Below, in pieces: positions 49,410 to 58,435 of a stretch of DNA of 64,000 nt. This DNA is from RUG14515 sp045117995. GTDB taxonomy: Bacteria; Bacillota_I; Bacilli_A; RFN20; CAG-826. The notes under the pieces were generated by a model. The model was not told the origin of the DNA. It did not search any database and saw nothing but the letters and a program-made list of their open reading frames with translations. The DNA lies in the NCBI GenBank assembly GCA_045117995.1, contig JBGUOH010000001.1, positions 62,001-126,000 on the forward strand. The letters are read 5' to 3'. The position numbers were made by a program, and so were the translations under genes. Positions within the stretch are counted from its first letter, which is position 1, and each line of letters opens with the position of its first letter.

Positions 49410-50038
49410 TAATCTAATTCTATAACCATCGGTTGTGGTTTAGTAGCCTTATCGATAATTAATTGATACGAAGTGAAGCTAATATCCTTATTTAGCCAAA
49501 AATATCCACATTCAAAGAACACTTGCATATCCACGCTCATGCCATCTGGAAGGGAATCCATACCACTCCTAATAGCGTGTAGATACAAAGTATTGTTTTT
49601 AAGATAAACACCATCAAAGGTATGAGAAAAGGCACTGCTACCAACAGATAATTCCGCGGTCATAAAGAGGTTTTTCTCATTAAAGCTCTCCTCTTTAACA
49701 GCGTCAAAAAACTTAATGGTTTCTGAGTAATTGCCGTATTCTTCTTTAGTTTTTAGTTGGTCGGCAAAGGTTTGAAAATCACTGTAGCTATCAAAGAAAA
49801 GTTTGTTATTTTCTCCTGAAATATCTAAAACACTTTGTCCTGATCTAATCTTATTAATTTGTACATCAAGTTTGTCAGCGTAACTAAAATTATATGCATC
49901 TAAATTAGGAGTTGGATTAGGTTCCAAACAACTACAATAAGTCGTGCGTTTTCCTTTTACGGAAGTGCCGTCACGGGCGCCATTAGCGCAGCTACATAAA
50001 CTAAGTAATGCAATGGCTAAACAAATGATTTTCTTCAT
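49409..50038 (-). CDS. Putative lipoprotein, paralogue 1
   Basis: 209 residues, signal peptide MKKIICLAIALLSLCSC with lipobox SLCSC. Compared with its paralogue it has an extra N-terminal segment with two more cysteines (YCSCLEP). The rest is the shared extracellular domain of about 150 residues. GAGAGGTG precedes the ATG. It is the first gene after the alaS terminator. No family recognised. Confidence 0.75.
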   Translation of the reverse strand: MKKIICLAIALLSLCSCANGARDGTSVKGKRTTYCSCLEPNPTPNLDAYNFSYADKLDVQINKIRSGQSVLDISGENNKLFFDSYSDFQTFADQLKTKEEYGNYSETIKFFDAVKEESFNEKNLFMTAELSVGSSAFSHTFDGVYLKNNTLYLHAIRSGMDSLPDGMSVDMQVFFECGYFWLNKDISFTSYQLIIDKATKPQPMVIELD

Positions 50039-50087
50039 ATCTTTTCACCTCTCACTAATTAAGACGATAGTAATTGTGAAAACCGCT

Positions 50088-50120
50088 AAAAATAAAACTG
50101 GATGTTTTGTAACACCCAGT
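50088..50120 (-). terminator. alaS terminator
   Basis: On the minus strand ACTGGGTG pairs with CATCCAGT (50097-50120, one G-U pair), followed by TTTATTTTT. Confidence 0.8.
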
Positions 50121-50128
50121 CTTAATAG

Positions 50129-52723
50129 TTATTTAATGAGAAGTTTTCTAGCTTCGTCAATCTTTGCGATATCTCTACCAGCACCTGAGGCTAAGTCTGG
50201 ACGACCACCACCAGAGCCACCGAGTAAGGAAGCAATATCTTTAACTAACTTACCAGCGAGATAACCTTTATCGTTCGCGACTTTAGAAGCGCCAACGACA
50301 ACTGGATAACCACCATTCTCTTCACCGACTAAAGCGATGAGGTAATTATCTTTATTAGCCTTAAGGCTATCAATAATCTTTAATAAAGAATCACGCTTTT
50401 GATCTTTCAAATATTTGAATAAGACCACTAAGCCATCTTGTTCCACGAATTCATTAGCGAGGTTGCCACTTGTGGCGTTCGCTAATCTTTGTTTCAAGGT
50501 TTCAGCTTCTTTACGATAACCGTCTTTTTCCGCTTGTAAGCCTTTAATCTTGGTTGGAACATCATAGATGGAACCAATGCCTAATAAGTCACGGCTTTGA
50601 GCTAAGACATTTTCTCTCTTCTTTAAGAGTTCATAAGCACCGAAAGAGGTTCTCGCTTGAATTCTTCTAATACCTGCGGCAACGGATTCTTCATATTCAA
50701 TGACGAAGACACCGATATCGCTGGTGTTAGTAACGTGGGTACCACCACAGAATTCTTTAGAGACATCACCAAAGGTGACAACTCTGACTGTATCGCCATA
50801 TTTATCATCAAATAAGGCTTTAGCGCCCATCTTTTTAGCTTCTTCGATTGGAAGGACAAATGTTTCTTCTTTAATCGCTTGGGCGATGTATTGGTTAACT
50901 TTTCTTTCAACTTCCGCGATTTGCTCTGGGCTCATCTTTTGGAAGTGATTGAAGTCAAAGTGAGAATATTCTTCATTCACATAGGAACCATGTTGAGCGA
51001 TATGGTCACCTAAGACTTCAGTTAAAGCTTGTTGTAATAAGTGGACTGATGAGTGATTTCTAGCGATTAAAGTACGACGGAATTCATCAATCTTCGCTGT
51101 GACTTTGTCACCAACTTTCACTTCACCGAACATCACTTTCACGGAATGTAAGTGTTGTTTATTAGGCGCTTTGATGACATTAGTGACTTTCATGGAAACA
51201 TTGTTATTTTCAATAACACCTGTATCCGCGACTTGACCACCACTTTCAGCGTAGAAGTTTGTTTCATCTAAGATAATTTCGCCTTCATCGTCTAAAGAAT
51301 CGACTTTGTTGCCATCTTTGAAGCAGGCCACAACTGTGGCTTCAATTGGTGCACTACCATAGTTGAATTTAGAAGCGACTTTGCAGTTCATTAAATCAAT
51401 CGCTTGCTTGTTCATGGATTGTTGGTCACCACGCGCGGTTCTCGCTCTTTCTCTTTGCTCTTTCATGAGCTTTTCGAATTCTTCAAGATCCACTTTGATG
51501 CCTTGTTCTTCACAAATTTCGATTGTCAATTCTTTTGGGAAACCAAATGTATCATAGAGTTTGAAGACATCAGCACCACTGACGGCTTTGTTATCTTTGA
51601 TAAGTTTCATTAATAAGGCTTCGCCATTTGTTAAAGTCTTAATGAACTTTTCTTCTTCAGCTTTGACAATCTTAGCGACGAATTCTTGTTTATTTAATAA
51701 ATAAGGATAATAGTCTTGCATGTTGTTAGCAACGACACTAACGAGTTCAAATAAGAATGGTTTTTCCATGCCTAAGACTTTGCCATAACGGACCGCTCTT
51801 CTGAGTAATCTACGTAAAACGTAGCCTCTACCTTCATTAGAGAATGATTCACCATCCGCTAAAGCGAAGGTAATTGTTCTAATGTGGTCAGCGATAACTC
51901 TAAAGGCACGCATGTTATCAGCGTACTTCTTACCACTGATTTGCTCAGTCTTTTGAATCATTGGCCAGAATAAGTCTGTTTCGTAGCAGGTATCTGTACC
52001 TTGGATAACAGTAACGAATCTTTCTAAGCCCGCACCGGTATCGATGTTCTTACTCGGTAATTCTTTATATTCACTTCTCTTTTTACCAATTTCACTGTTA
52101 AATTGAGAGAAGACGATATTCCAAATTTCGACGAATCTGAAGTTTGGTAAATCTTCAATTAAAAGTTTTAGGCCAACACCTTCTGGATCAAACTTTTCAC
52201 CTCTATCGAAGTGAATTTCTGTATCAGGACCACATGGACCTTCACCGATTTCCCAGAAGTTATCTTCTTTAATAATTAAATGGTCTTCAGGCACACCAGC
52301 ATCCATCCAGCATTTCTTTGTTTCTAAATCATCTGGGTGATAGGTGACATAAAGTTTTTCCTTTGGAAAATTAAACCATTTTTCACTGGTGAGCATTTCC
52401 CAAGCCCATGGAATGACTTCTTTTCTAAAGTAGTCACCAATGGAGAAGTTACCTAACATTTCAAAGAAAGTTAAGTGAGTGGCGTCACCAACGTTTTCGA
52501 TGTCGTTTGTTCTAATACATTTTTGGGCGTTGGTAATTCTTCTACTGACTGGGATTTCACTACCATCAAAATATTTCTTTAAGGCCGCAACACCAGCGTT
52601 GATCCATAACAAAGTTGGGTCGTTCTTTGGAATTAAAGAAGAACCTGGCTCGATATGGTGACCTTTGCTGGCGAAGAAGTCTAACCACATTCTACGAATG
52701 TCTTTGGATTGCATGTACTTCAT
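50129..52723 (-). CDS. alaS: Alanyl-tRNA synthetase
   Basis: 864 residues. Class II synthetase with catalytic core (SSLIPKNDPTLLWINAGVA, RRLLRRAVRYGKVLG), the editing domain with zinc ligands HSSVH and CGGTHV, and the C-Ala domain ending GGSGGGRPDLASGAG. The GGAGG site gives the start. It is preceded by a T-box leader with an alanine specifier, so charging of tRNA-Ala controls its own expression. The downstream unit contains lipoproteins after a terminator. Confidence 0.97.
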   Translation of the reverse strand: MKYMQSKDIRRMWLDFFASKGHHIEPGSSLIPKNDPTLLWINAGVAALKKYFDGSEIPVSRRITNAQKCIRTNDIENVGDATHLTFFEMLGNFSIGDYFRKEVIPWAWEMLTSEKWFNFPKEKLYVTYHPDDLETKKCWMDAGVPEDHLIIKEDNFWEIGEGPCGPDTEIHFDRGEKFDPEGVGLKLLIEDLPNFRFVEIWNIVFSQFNSEIGKKRSEYKELPSKNIDTGAGLERFVTVIQGTDTCYETDLFWPMIQKTEQISGKKYADNMRAFRVIADHIRTITFALADGESFSNEGRGYVLRRLLRRAVRYGKVLGMEKPFLFELVSVVANNMQDYYPYLLNKQEFVAKIVKAEEEKFIKTLTNGEALLMKLIKDNKAVSGADVFKLYDTFGFPKELTIEICEEQGIKVDLEEFEKLMKEQRERARTARGDQQSMNKQAIDLMNCKVASKFNYGSAPIEATVVACFKDGNKVDSLDDEGEIILDETNFYAESGGQVADTGVIENNNVSMKVTNVIKAPNKQHLHSVKVMFGEVKVGDKVTAKIDEFRRTLIARNHSSVHLLQQALTEVLGDHIAQHGSYVNEEYSHFDFNHFQKMSPEQIAEVERKVNQYIAQAIKEETFVLPIEEAKKMGAKALFDDKYGDTVRVVTFGDVSKEFCGGTHVTNTSDIGVFVIEYEESVAAGIRRIQARTSFGAYELLKKRENVLAQSRDLLGIGSIYDVPTKIKGLQAEKDGYRKEAETLKQRLANATSGNLANEFVEQDGLVVLFKYLKDQKRDSLLKIIDSLKANKDNYLIALVGEENGGYPVVVGASKVANDKGYLAGKLVKDIASLLGGSGGGRPDLASGAGRDIAKIDEARKLLIK

Positions 52724-52740
52724 AGTTATACCTCCAAAAA

Positions 52741-52965
52741 ATAAAAAGTACCTCTTCTAAGGAACGGATTTCTCCGCGGTACCATCCTTATTCTCTCAAT
52801 AATGTTGAGAGCACTTATTTAAGAATAAATCGTTATTCTAACGTCGGCATTACCCGAATCTTCGGAAGTGGCTTTCCATTACGCTCCTGTATCCTTTTCA
52901 CCACTAGATACTCGCTACTAGGTTAATAGATGGATTGGCTTCCTGCTTTGCGACATTAATTTATC
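52741..52965 (-). promoter_or_regulatory. Alanine T-box riboswitch of alaS
   Basis: The minus-strand leader contains the T-box core AAGGATGGTACCGCGGAG (52773-52790), which binds the tRNA acceptor end. Stem I is closed by GGAAG (52939-52943) and CTTCC; the specifier on its 3' side is GCC (52870-52872), an alanine codon, followed by the conserved A. The antiterminator pairs AAGGA with TCCTT. A competing terminator can be drawn from GTACC/GGTAC arms with a T-rich run just before the ribosome binding site. Confidence 0.9.
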
Positions 52966-52989
52966 ATAAACTAATGATAAAAACTATAA

Positions 52990-54102
52990 CTATTTGATAA
53001 CTTTATCAATTAAGCCACCACCGAGACAAATATCTCCGTCATAAATGACAGCGGCTTGACCTGGTGTGACCGCTTTAATTGGCTCCACAAATGTTAAAGT
53101 AATTTGATCATCGTTAATATCCGAAATAATGACTGGATTATCGGCTTGACGATACCTAAATTTAGCGTTTAATCTTTGATTAATTTCTGGCTTCTTACTA
53201 ATCCAGTTTAAATTAGTGACTGTGCAGCTTCTGGAATATAAATAACTGCTTTCATCGCCACTAGCGACATAGACAATATTCTTTTTGATGTCTTTATCAA
53301 CGACAAACCAGCCTTTAGCTTCTTCGCCGTGGATGCCACCGATACCTAAGCCTTTTCTTTGACCGATTGTGTAATACATCGCGCCTTCGTGCTCACCGAT
53401 TTTGCGGTTGCGTTCGATATCAACGATGTCACCTTTTTGAGCTGGGATGTAGTTCTTTAAGAAGTCTTTAAAGTTTCTTTCACCAATAAAGCAGATACCA
53501 GTGCTATCTTTTTTGTCCATAACTGATTCTAAATCGAGTTCATGGGCAATTCTTCTAACTTCTGGTTTATCAATATCCCCTAATGGGAATAAGCAGAAAG
53601 ATAATTGTTCTTGGCTGATTTGACTTAAGAAGTATGTTTGATCTTTGTTTTTATCAAAACTCTTAAGCAAATACGCTACACCATCTTTATCAATACGCTT
53701 CGCGTAATGGCCCATGGCAATGGCATCATAGCCATGTTCTTTAGCGTACTTTAAGAATGGTCCAAATTTGATATATTTGTTGCAGAAAATGTCTGGATTA
53801 GGAGTTCTACCACATTCATATTCTTTGATGAGATAAGTGAAAACGTTATCCCAGTACTCTTTGATATAATCAATTCTTAATAATTTGATGCCTAATTTAT
53901 CGGCAACTTTTTGGGCGTCATCATAGTCTTTTTCTTGTGGGCATTGGTCGTTGTTGATTGTGGGATTACCAAGGTAGTCACCATTGGCTAAAGCATCCCA
54001 GTTACGCATAAAGCAACCGGTTACTTCATGACCCGCTTTTAAAAGGAGATAAGCGGAGACCGCACTATCAACACCACCAGAAAGACCTAATAACACCTTC
54101 AT
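52990..54102 (-). CDS. mnmA: tRNA 2-thiouridylase MnmA
   Basis: About 370 residues. Adds sulfur to U34 of tRNAs for Lys, Glu and Gln. PP-loop GLSGGVDSAVS, catalytic cysteines in NPDIFCNKYIKFG and STGICFIGER, and the C-terminal PGQAAVIYDGD barrel. The ATG at 54102 begins two bases before the dtd stop ends (a GTG 21 bases upstream is an alternative start). alaS-mnmA adjacency is common in Firmicutes. Confidence 0.95.
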   Translation of the reverse strand: MKVLLGLSGGVDSAVSAYLLLKAGHEVTGCFMRNWDALANGDYLGNPTINNDQCPQEKDYDDAQKVADKLGIKLLRIDYIKEYWDNVFTYLIKEYECGRTPNPDIFCNKYIKFGPFLKYAKEHGYDAIAMGHYAKRIDKDGVAYLLKSFDKNKDQTYFLSQISQEQLSFCLFPLGDIDKPEVRRIAHELDLESVMDKKDSTGICFIGERNFKDFLKNYIPAQKGDIVDIERNRKIGEHEGAMYYTIGQRKGLGIGGIHGEEAKGWFVVDKDIKKNIVYVASGDESSYLYSRSCTVTNLNWISKKPEINQRLNAKFRYRQADNPVIISDINDDQITLTFVEPIKAVTPGQAAVIYDGDICLGGGLIDKVIK

Positions 54103-54103
54103 A

Positions 54104-54556
54104 TTATTTAAATAATTCCTCACTGTCTAAGACAATTGTAAACGGTCCATCATTTACACTACTTACTTTCATGTCAGCGCCAAAGATGCCTGTGGCAATT
54201 GGGCCATGTTTGGCTTCTAAAGCTTTGTTGAAGTAAGCATATAATTCTTTAGCTTGGTCAGGTTTCATCGCGTTCACGAACGATGGTCTTCTACCACCAG
54301 TCACATCCGCATATAAAGTGAATTGACTGACTGACATAATTTGACCATTTACGTCATTTAACGAGAGGTTTGTTAGACCTCTATCATCTGAGAAAACTCT
54401 TAAGCCAAGAATCTTATCAATCATCTTGTCAACAATGGCTTGGTTGTCTGTATGGGTAAAACCCACGAGCAAACAAAAGCCACGATCAATCTTACTATAA
54501 AGTTGACCATCAATGGTGACTGATGCATTTAAAACTGTCGTTAATACAACTCTCAT
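54104..54556 (-). CDS. dtd: D-aminoacyl-tRNA deacylase
   Basis: 150 residues. Removes D-amino acids from tRNA. The first signature is SQFTLYADVTGGRRPSF with the conserved SQFTL block, and the second is NDGPFTIVLD where most family members have NxGPVT; the Phe for Val change keeps the glycine-proline turn. MRVVLTTVLNASVTIDG start is normal. One base separates it from the phosphorylase gene, and the mnmA start overlaps its stop. Confidence 0.95.
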   Translation of the reverse strand: MRVVLTTVLNASVTIDGQLYSKIDRGFCLLVGFTHTDNQAIVDKMIDKILGLRVFSDDRGLTNLSLNDVNGQIMSVSQFTLYADVTGGRRPSFVNAMKPDQAKELYAYFNKALEAKHGPIATGIFGADMKVSSVNDGPFTIVLDSEELFK

Positions 54557-54557
54557 T

Positions 54558-55865
54558 TTATTGAATAACTTCTAAGACAACTTGTGGCTTTTCAACGAAT
54601 TCTTTGCTAATTTCAAAAGCATTGAAAACATTCTTAGCCACTCTATTAATTAATGTAACATTCTTATTAGAATGTAAGTAGCACAAGACTTCGCCTTCTT
54701 TGACGTAGTCACCAATCTTCTTATTGAGCATGATGCCAGCGGCCATATCAATGACATCATCAAGTGTTTCTCTACCACCACCTAAAGTCATGGAAGATAA
54801 GCCGATTTCTAAAGCGTTGATACCTTTAACATAGCCTTCTTCTTGAGCATAGATTGGAATGATGTTTTTAGCGACGTTGAACTTCTCTGGATGTAAGATG
54901 TATTCCACATCGCCACCTTGAGCGGCAACCATTTCTAAGAACTTATTGAAAGCAGAGCCATCTTTAATGCATTCTTCAAGCATCTTACGGCCTTCTTCAT
55001 AGTTCTTACAGATGTGTGCTTGTTCAAGCATAATGCTACCTGTGATATAGCAAAGTTCCATTAAATCTTCTGGGCCTTCACCATGTAAAGCGGCAATTGC
55101 TTCTTTAACCTCTAATGCGTTACCAACCGCTAAACCTAAAGGTTCGTTCATGTTGGATAAAACAGCGCGTGTATCACGGTTTAAACCATTACCGATTTTG
55201 ACCATTAATTTAGCCAAAACTCTAGCTTGGTTGATGTCTTTCATGAAGGCACCATTACCTAAGGTAACATCGAGCAAGATAGCGTCTGTACCCGCTGCTA
55301 ACTTTTTAGACATAACGGAAGCAGCAATTAAAGGAATGGATTCGACTGTACCTGTCACGTCTCTAAGAGCATACATCTTTTTATCAGCAGGAACTAAAGA
55401 TTGAGTTTGGCCTGCGATGGCGATACCAATCTTATTAACTTGGTTAATGAAACGATCACCATTAACTTGAATAGTTAAACCTGGAATGGATTCTAATTTA
55501 TCTAATGTACCACCAGTATGGCCTAAACCACGACCACTTAATTTAGCGAATGTCGCACCACAAGCAGCAACCATTGGTCCAAGGACCAAGGATGTCTTAT
55601 CACCAACACCACCGGTACTATGTTTATCAACTTTAACACCTTTAAGGCTGGATAAGTCTAATGTCTCACCAGAGTGTTCCATTAAATCAGTTAAGTTAAT
55701 AACTTCTTCTTCACTCATGCCTTTGAATAAGATAGCCATATTCATCGCACTGACTTGGTAATCTGGAATAACACCATTAACGTAACCGTCAATCCAGAAA
55801 GCGATTTCTTCACGGCTTAAAGCATGACCTTCTCTTTTTTTAATGATTAAATCGACCATTCTCAT
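54558..55865 (-). CDS. pdp: Pyrimidine-nucleoside phosphorylase
   Basis: 435 residues from the ATG at 55865 (MRMVDLIIKKREG), which has GTGAGG nine bases upstream. Splits uridine, thymidine or deoxyuridine into base and (deoxy)ribose-1-phosphate, feeding DeoB. Signature KLSGRGLGHTGGTLDKLESIPG (two blocks) and phosphate site STGGVGDKTS are intact. Whether it prefers thymidine only (DeoA) or all pyrimidine nucleosides (Pdp) cannot be read; Firmicutes usually have Pdp. A 17-base inverted repeat sits in its promoter. Confidence 0.95.
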   Translation of the reverse strand: MRMVDLIIKKREGHALSREEIAFWIDGYVNGVIPDYQVSAMNMAILFKGMSEEEVINLTDLMEHSGETLDLSSLKGVKVDKHSTGGVGDKTSLVLGPMVAACGATFAKLSGRGLGHTGGTLDKLESIPGLTIQVNGDRFINQVNKIGIAIAGQTQSLVPADKKMYALRDVTGTVESIPLIAASVMSKKLAAGTDAILLDVTLGNGAFMKDINQARVLAKLMVKIGNGLNRDTRAVLSNMNEPLGLAVGNALEVKEAIAALHGEGPEDLMELCYITGSIMLEQAHICKNYEEGRKMLEECIKDGSAFNKFLEMVAAQGGDVEYILHPEKFNVAKNIIPIYAQEEGYVKGINALEIGLSSMTLGGGRETLDDVIDMAAGIMLNKKIGDYVKEGEVLCYLHSNKNVTLINRVAKNVFNAFEISKEFVEKPQVVLEVIQ

Positions 55866-55895
55866 AAGATATACCTCACTTTTTAATATAACATA

Positions 55896-55912
55896 AAATG
55901 TTGAAAACATTT
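55896..55912 (-). promoter_or_regulatory. Inverted repeat in the pdp promoter
   Basis: AAATGTT-GAA-AACATTT, perfect 7-base arms, just upstream of a minus-strand TATATT (55885-55890). A nucleoside-responsive operator is possible. Confidence 0.4.
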
Positions 55913-55986
55913 AGTAGAAGATAATAACACAGCTCTTTATTAAAATAAAAGCGGAAAATACGATATCGAAAAAGTCGTCAGTCAAA

Positions 55987-56021
55987 TTGATAATACAAGG
56001 TCTATCAGTTAATATATTAAC
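55987..56021 (+). promoter_or_regulatory. Promoter and palindrome of the RsmF-like gene
   Basis: TTGATA (55987-55992), 17-base spacer, TAATAT (56010-56015). The -10 lies in a perfect palindrome GTTAATATATTAAC (56008-56021). The ATG is at 56023, so a leaderless message is expected. Confidence 0.6.
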
Positions 56022-56022
56022 G

Positions 56023-57303
56023 ATGGACTTTTTTAATCATTTAAAAACATACCTAAACGATGAACAAATCGAAGCGTTAAAGCAATCTCTAGAAGGAGAG
56101 AGTCAACACGCTTTACTTTTAAACGAAGAAAAGATGAGTCAAGAAACTTTGCTCAATCTTTATCCGTCTTTAAAAAGACACCCAATCATTCCTAACGCCT
56201 TTTTATACAATAAAAATGAGCTTGAATTAGGCAAAAGTATTTATCACGAATTAGGTTGTTTTTATTTGCAAGAACCAAGTGCGATGCTTCCAGCTTTTTT
56301 GCTTAATCCAAAAGAAGGCGAAATCGTTTTAGATTTATGCGCCGCCCCCGGTGGTAAAAGTATGCAAGCGTCCTTACTTATGAAGAATACTGGCTTAATC
56401 GTCGCTAACGATTTAGCGAGAACACGCGCTTACGCTATTAGTGAGAACGCTGAAAGAATGGGAAGAGGAAATCTTCTCATTGTGAATAATGATTTTTCTA
56501 GTATTTATCAACACTATTTGAATACATTCGACAAGATTATTTTAGACGCTCCATGTTCTGGATCAGGGATGTTTAGAAAACAAAGCGAAATGAAAGACGA
56601 TTGGTCTTACGCTAAAGTGACTAAGTACGCTGAAATCCAAAAAGAGCTAATCTTATATGCTTATAGAATGCTTAAAGAAGGTGGCGAAATGGTCTACTCA
56701 ACTTGCTCATTTTCCTATGAAGAAGATGAGGAAGTTATTGAGTATTTACTAAATTACAGTGACGCCACAATTAAAGAAATAGAGGTTAATCCTTTATACT
56801 TTGTTAATCCTTCTAAACCTTTAGGTATTCATCTCTTACCATCTTTATTTCCTGGCGAAGGTCACTACGTCTGCTTAATTAAAAAACCAGGTGTACTTAA
56901 AGAAACAGCGAATAAGCCAAGCAAGAATAAATTACCTTTTGCGATACCAACAAATGGTTATCAAATAATGCAAAAGTATGGCGACTTCTTATATCTCGCC
57001 GATAAAGAATTTAACTATAAATACTTAAATATCGTTAGAAACGGTGTCAAAGTGGGACAAGTTGATAAGGGTGATGTTCGTTACGATTACCACTACGCCC
57101 ATTTTGTTAAAGAATTTTCTAATACGTTAGACATTACTCAAGAGGAGCTAAAGAAATACTACCTTGGGGAAAGTATCAATCGAAGTGTTACTAAAGGCTA
57201 TGTCCTTTTAAGATACGAAGGAATTAATGTGGACATCGCTAAAAGCGATGGACGCATCGTTAAAAATCGTTTGCCAAAAGGATTACGTAAAAAGCTTTCT
57301 TAA
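56023..57303 (+). CDS. RsmF/RsmB-family rRNA cytosine-C5 methyltransferase
   Basis: 427 residues from the ATG at 56023 (MDFFNHLKTYL). SAM-dependent m5C methyltransferase of 16S rRNA. VLDLCAAPGGKSMQA is the SAM site; DAPCSGSGMFRKQ holds one catalytic cysteine and STCSFSYEEDEEVIE the other. The C-terminal part (about 300-427) is the PUA-like domain of the RsmF/YebU type. The start is chosen because the promoter lies just before it. The stop codon overlaps that of the convergent plsC. Confidence 0.9.
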   Translation: MDFFNHLKTYLNDEQIEALKQSLEGESQHALLLNEEKMSQETLLNLYPSLKRHPIIPNAFLYNKNELELGKSIYHELGCFYLQEPSAMLPAFLLNPKEGEIVLDLCAAPGGKSMQASLLMKNTGLIVANDLARTRAYAISENAERMGRGNLLIVNNDFSSIYQHYLNTFDKIILDAPCSGSGMFRKQSEMKDDWSYAKVTKYAEIQKELILYAYRMLKEGGEMVYSTCSFSYEEDEEVIEYLLNYSDATIKEIEVNPLYFVNPSKPLGIHLLPSLFPGEGHYVCLIKKPGVLKETANKPSKNKLPFAIPTNGYQIMQKYGDFLYLADKEFNYKYLNIVRNGVKVGQVDKGDVRYDYHYAHFVKEFSNTLDITQEELKKYYLGESINRSVTKGYVLLRYEGINVDIAKSDGRIVKNRLPKGLRKKLS

Positions 57304-58088
57304 ATAATCATATTGAAGCGATAATTCTTTTCCTTCGCTTCGCTCATGATTTTATGATCAAGAGGTCTTAAGTGATATGTGATTTCTTTTTGAATCATCT
57401 TTCTAGTAATCTCCGCTAGATCAGATGTATTCAAAGAAGCATACTCTTCTTTTGTGATAGGTTTTAAGAATGAAACATAGACTGGATATCTTCTAAACTG
57501 TGGTTTCATCTTTAAAACACGGTATGTGCCCCAGATAGCGGCAGGTAAAATGGTCACACCAGATTTAATCGCAGGTCTAAATGTCCCGTGATGGAATTCA
57601 CCAACTGGTAATTGTTGGTCATGAATTCTTGTGCCTTCTGGGAAGATCATCCAGTTTCTTTCTTTCTTCTTTAAGTCTTCTTCCACTTGCAACATCACTT
57701 TCAGTGATTGTCTTAAATTATCACGTTCAATTGTCTTAACATCTAACGCTTTAATCGCTGTCTTTAAAAGCGGAACTCTGTTTAATTCGTCTTTACCGAC
57801 AAATGTTGTAGGGGTTGGAATTGCCACTAAGAAAGGCAATGGATCAAAAGCGGACATGTGATTACACACTAAAAAGAATGTTTCATCTTGTGGAATATTC
57901 TCTAAGCCAAAGAAATGTAAATCCACTTGTAAGGCATCAGAGGTTTGTTTAGAAATCTTTCTAAACTTCGCGTGACGCATTGGGAATGGATATTTTTCTA
58001 AGTGTTTAGCCCATCTCGCAAACGTGAAAAGACAGGCCCCTAATAAGCGACCACCGACTCTTAACACCGCTCTTGAGTAATGAAACAT
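57300..58088 (-). CDS. plsC: 1-acyl-sn-glycerol-3-phosphate acyltransferase PlsC
   Basis: 262 residues. Adds the second acyl chain to make phosphatidic acid. The acyltransferase motif is CNHMSAFDP (NHxxxxD), with FPEGTR as the third block and VGKDELNRVP in between. Unlike many PlsC proteins it has only a weak N-terminal hydrophobic segment (VLRVGGRLLGACLFTFA). It follows an unknown small gene by three bases. Its stop codon shares the four-base TTAA with that of the convergent methyltransferase gene. Confidence 0.92.
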   Translation of the reverse strand: MFHYSRAVLRVGGRLLGACLFTFARWAKHLEKYPFPMRHAKFRKISKQTSDALQVDLHFFGLENIPQDETFFLVCNHMSAFDPLPFLVAIPTPTTFVGKDELNRVPLLKTAIKALDVKTIERDNLRQSLKVMLQVEEDLKKKERNWMIFPEGTRIHDQQLPVGEFHHGTFRPAIKSGVTILPAAIWGTYRVLKMKPQFRRYPVYVSFLKPITKEEYASLNTSDLAEITRKMIQKEITYHLRPLDHKIMSEAKEKNYRFNMII

Positions 58089-58091
58089 AAA

Positions 58092-58409
58092 CTACTTACC
58101 TTTTTCTTTTTCGTCTTTGTCTTTATTGTGTTCTTTCAAATTTGATGGGAAATGACGCACTTCGTGTGCTAGTACATATAATCCTATTGCAGGATTGTGT
58201 TCAATTCTACCAAAAATGCAAACAAAGTGACCATTAGGTATTTTCGTAAGTGGATTACAAGTACTTCTATCCCAGTACATACATGGGATTTTACTTACAG
58301 TAACTGCTTCTTCAAACGCATCAATTGTTTCTAAATTAATGAGTCGAAATGTTGGATGTTCTTTGATAATATCATCCGCTTGTCCCAATAGGGAAACCGT
58401 GGAAATCAT
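58092..58409 (-). CDS. Small protein of unknown function, possibly OB-fold
   Basis: 105 residues. No family recognised. The C-terminal half, GHFVCIFGRIEHNPAIGLYVLAHEVRHF (two blocks), has a strand-turn-strand pattern like the core of single-stranded DNA-binding OB folds, and a lysine/glutamate-rich tail (KEHNKDKDEKEKGK) follows; this is a guess. GAAAGGAGG gives a strong start. It lies between pulA and plsC with short gaps, probably in one transcript. Confidence 0.55.
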   Translation of the reverse strand: MISTVSLLGQADDIIKEHPTFRLINLETIDAFEEAVTVSKIPCMYWDRSTCNPLTKIPNGHFVCIFGRIEHNPAIGLYVLAHEVRHFPSNLKEHNKDKDEKEKGK

Positions 58410-58435
58410 ATTGATTTCCTCCTTTCACTAAATTA

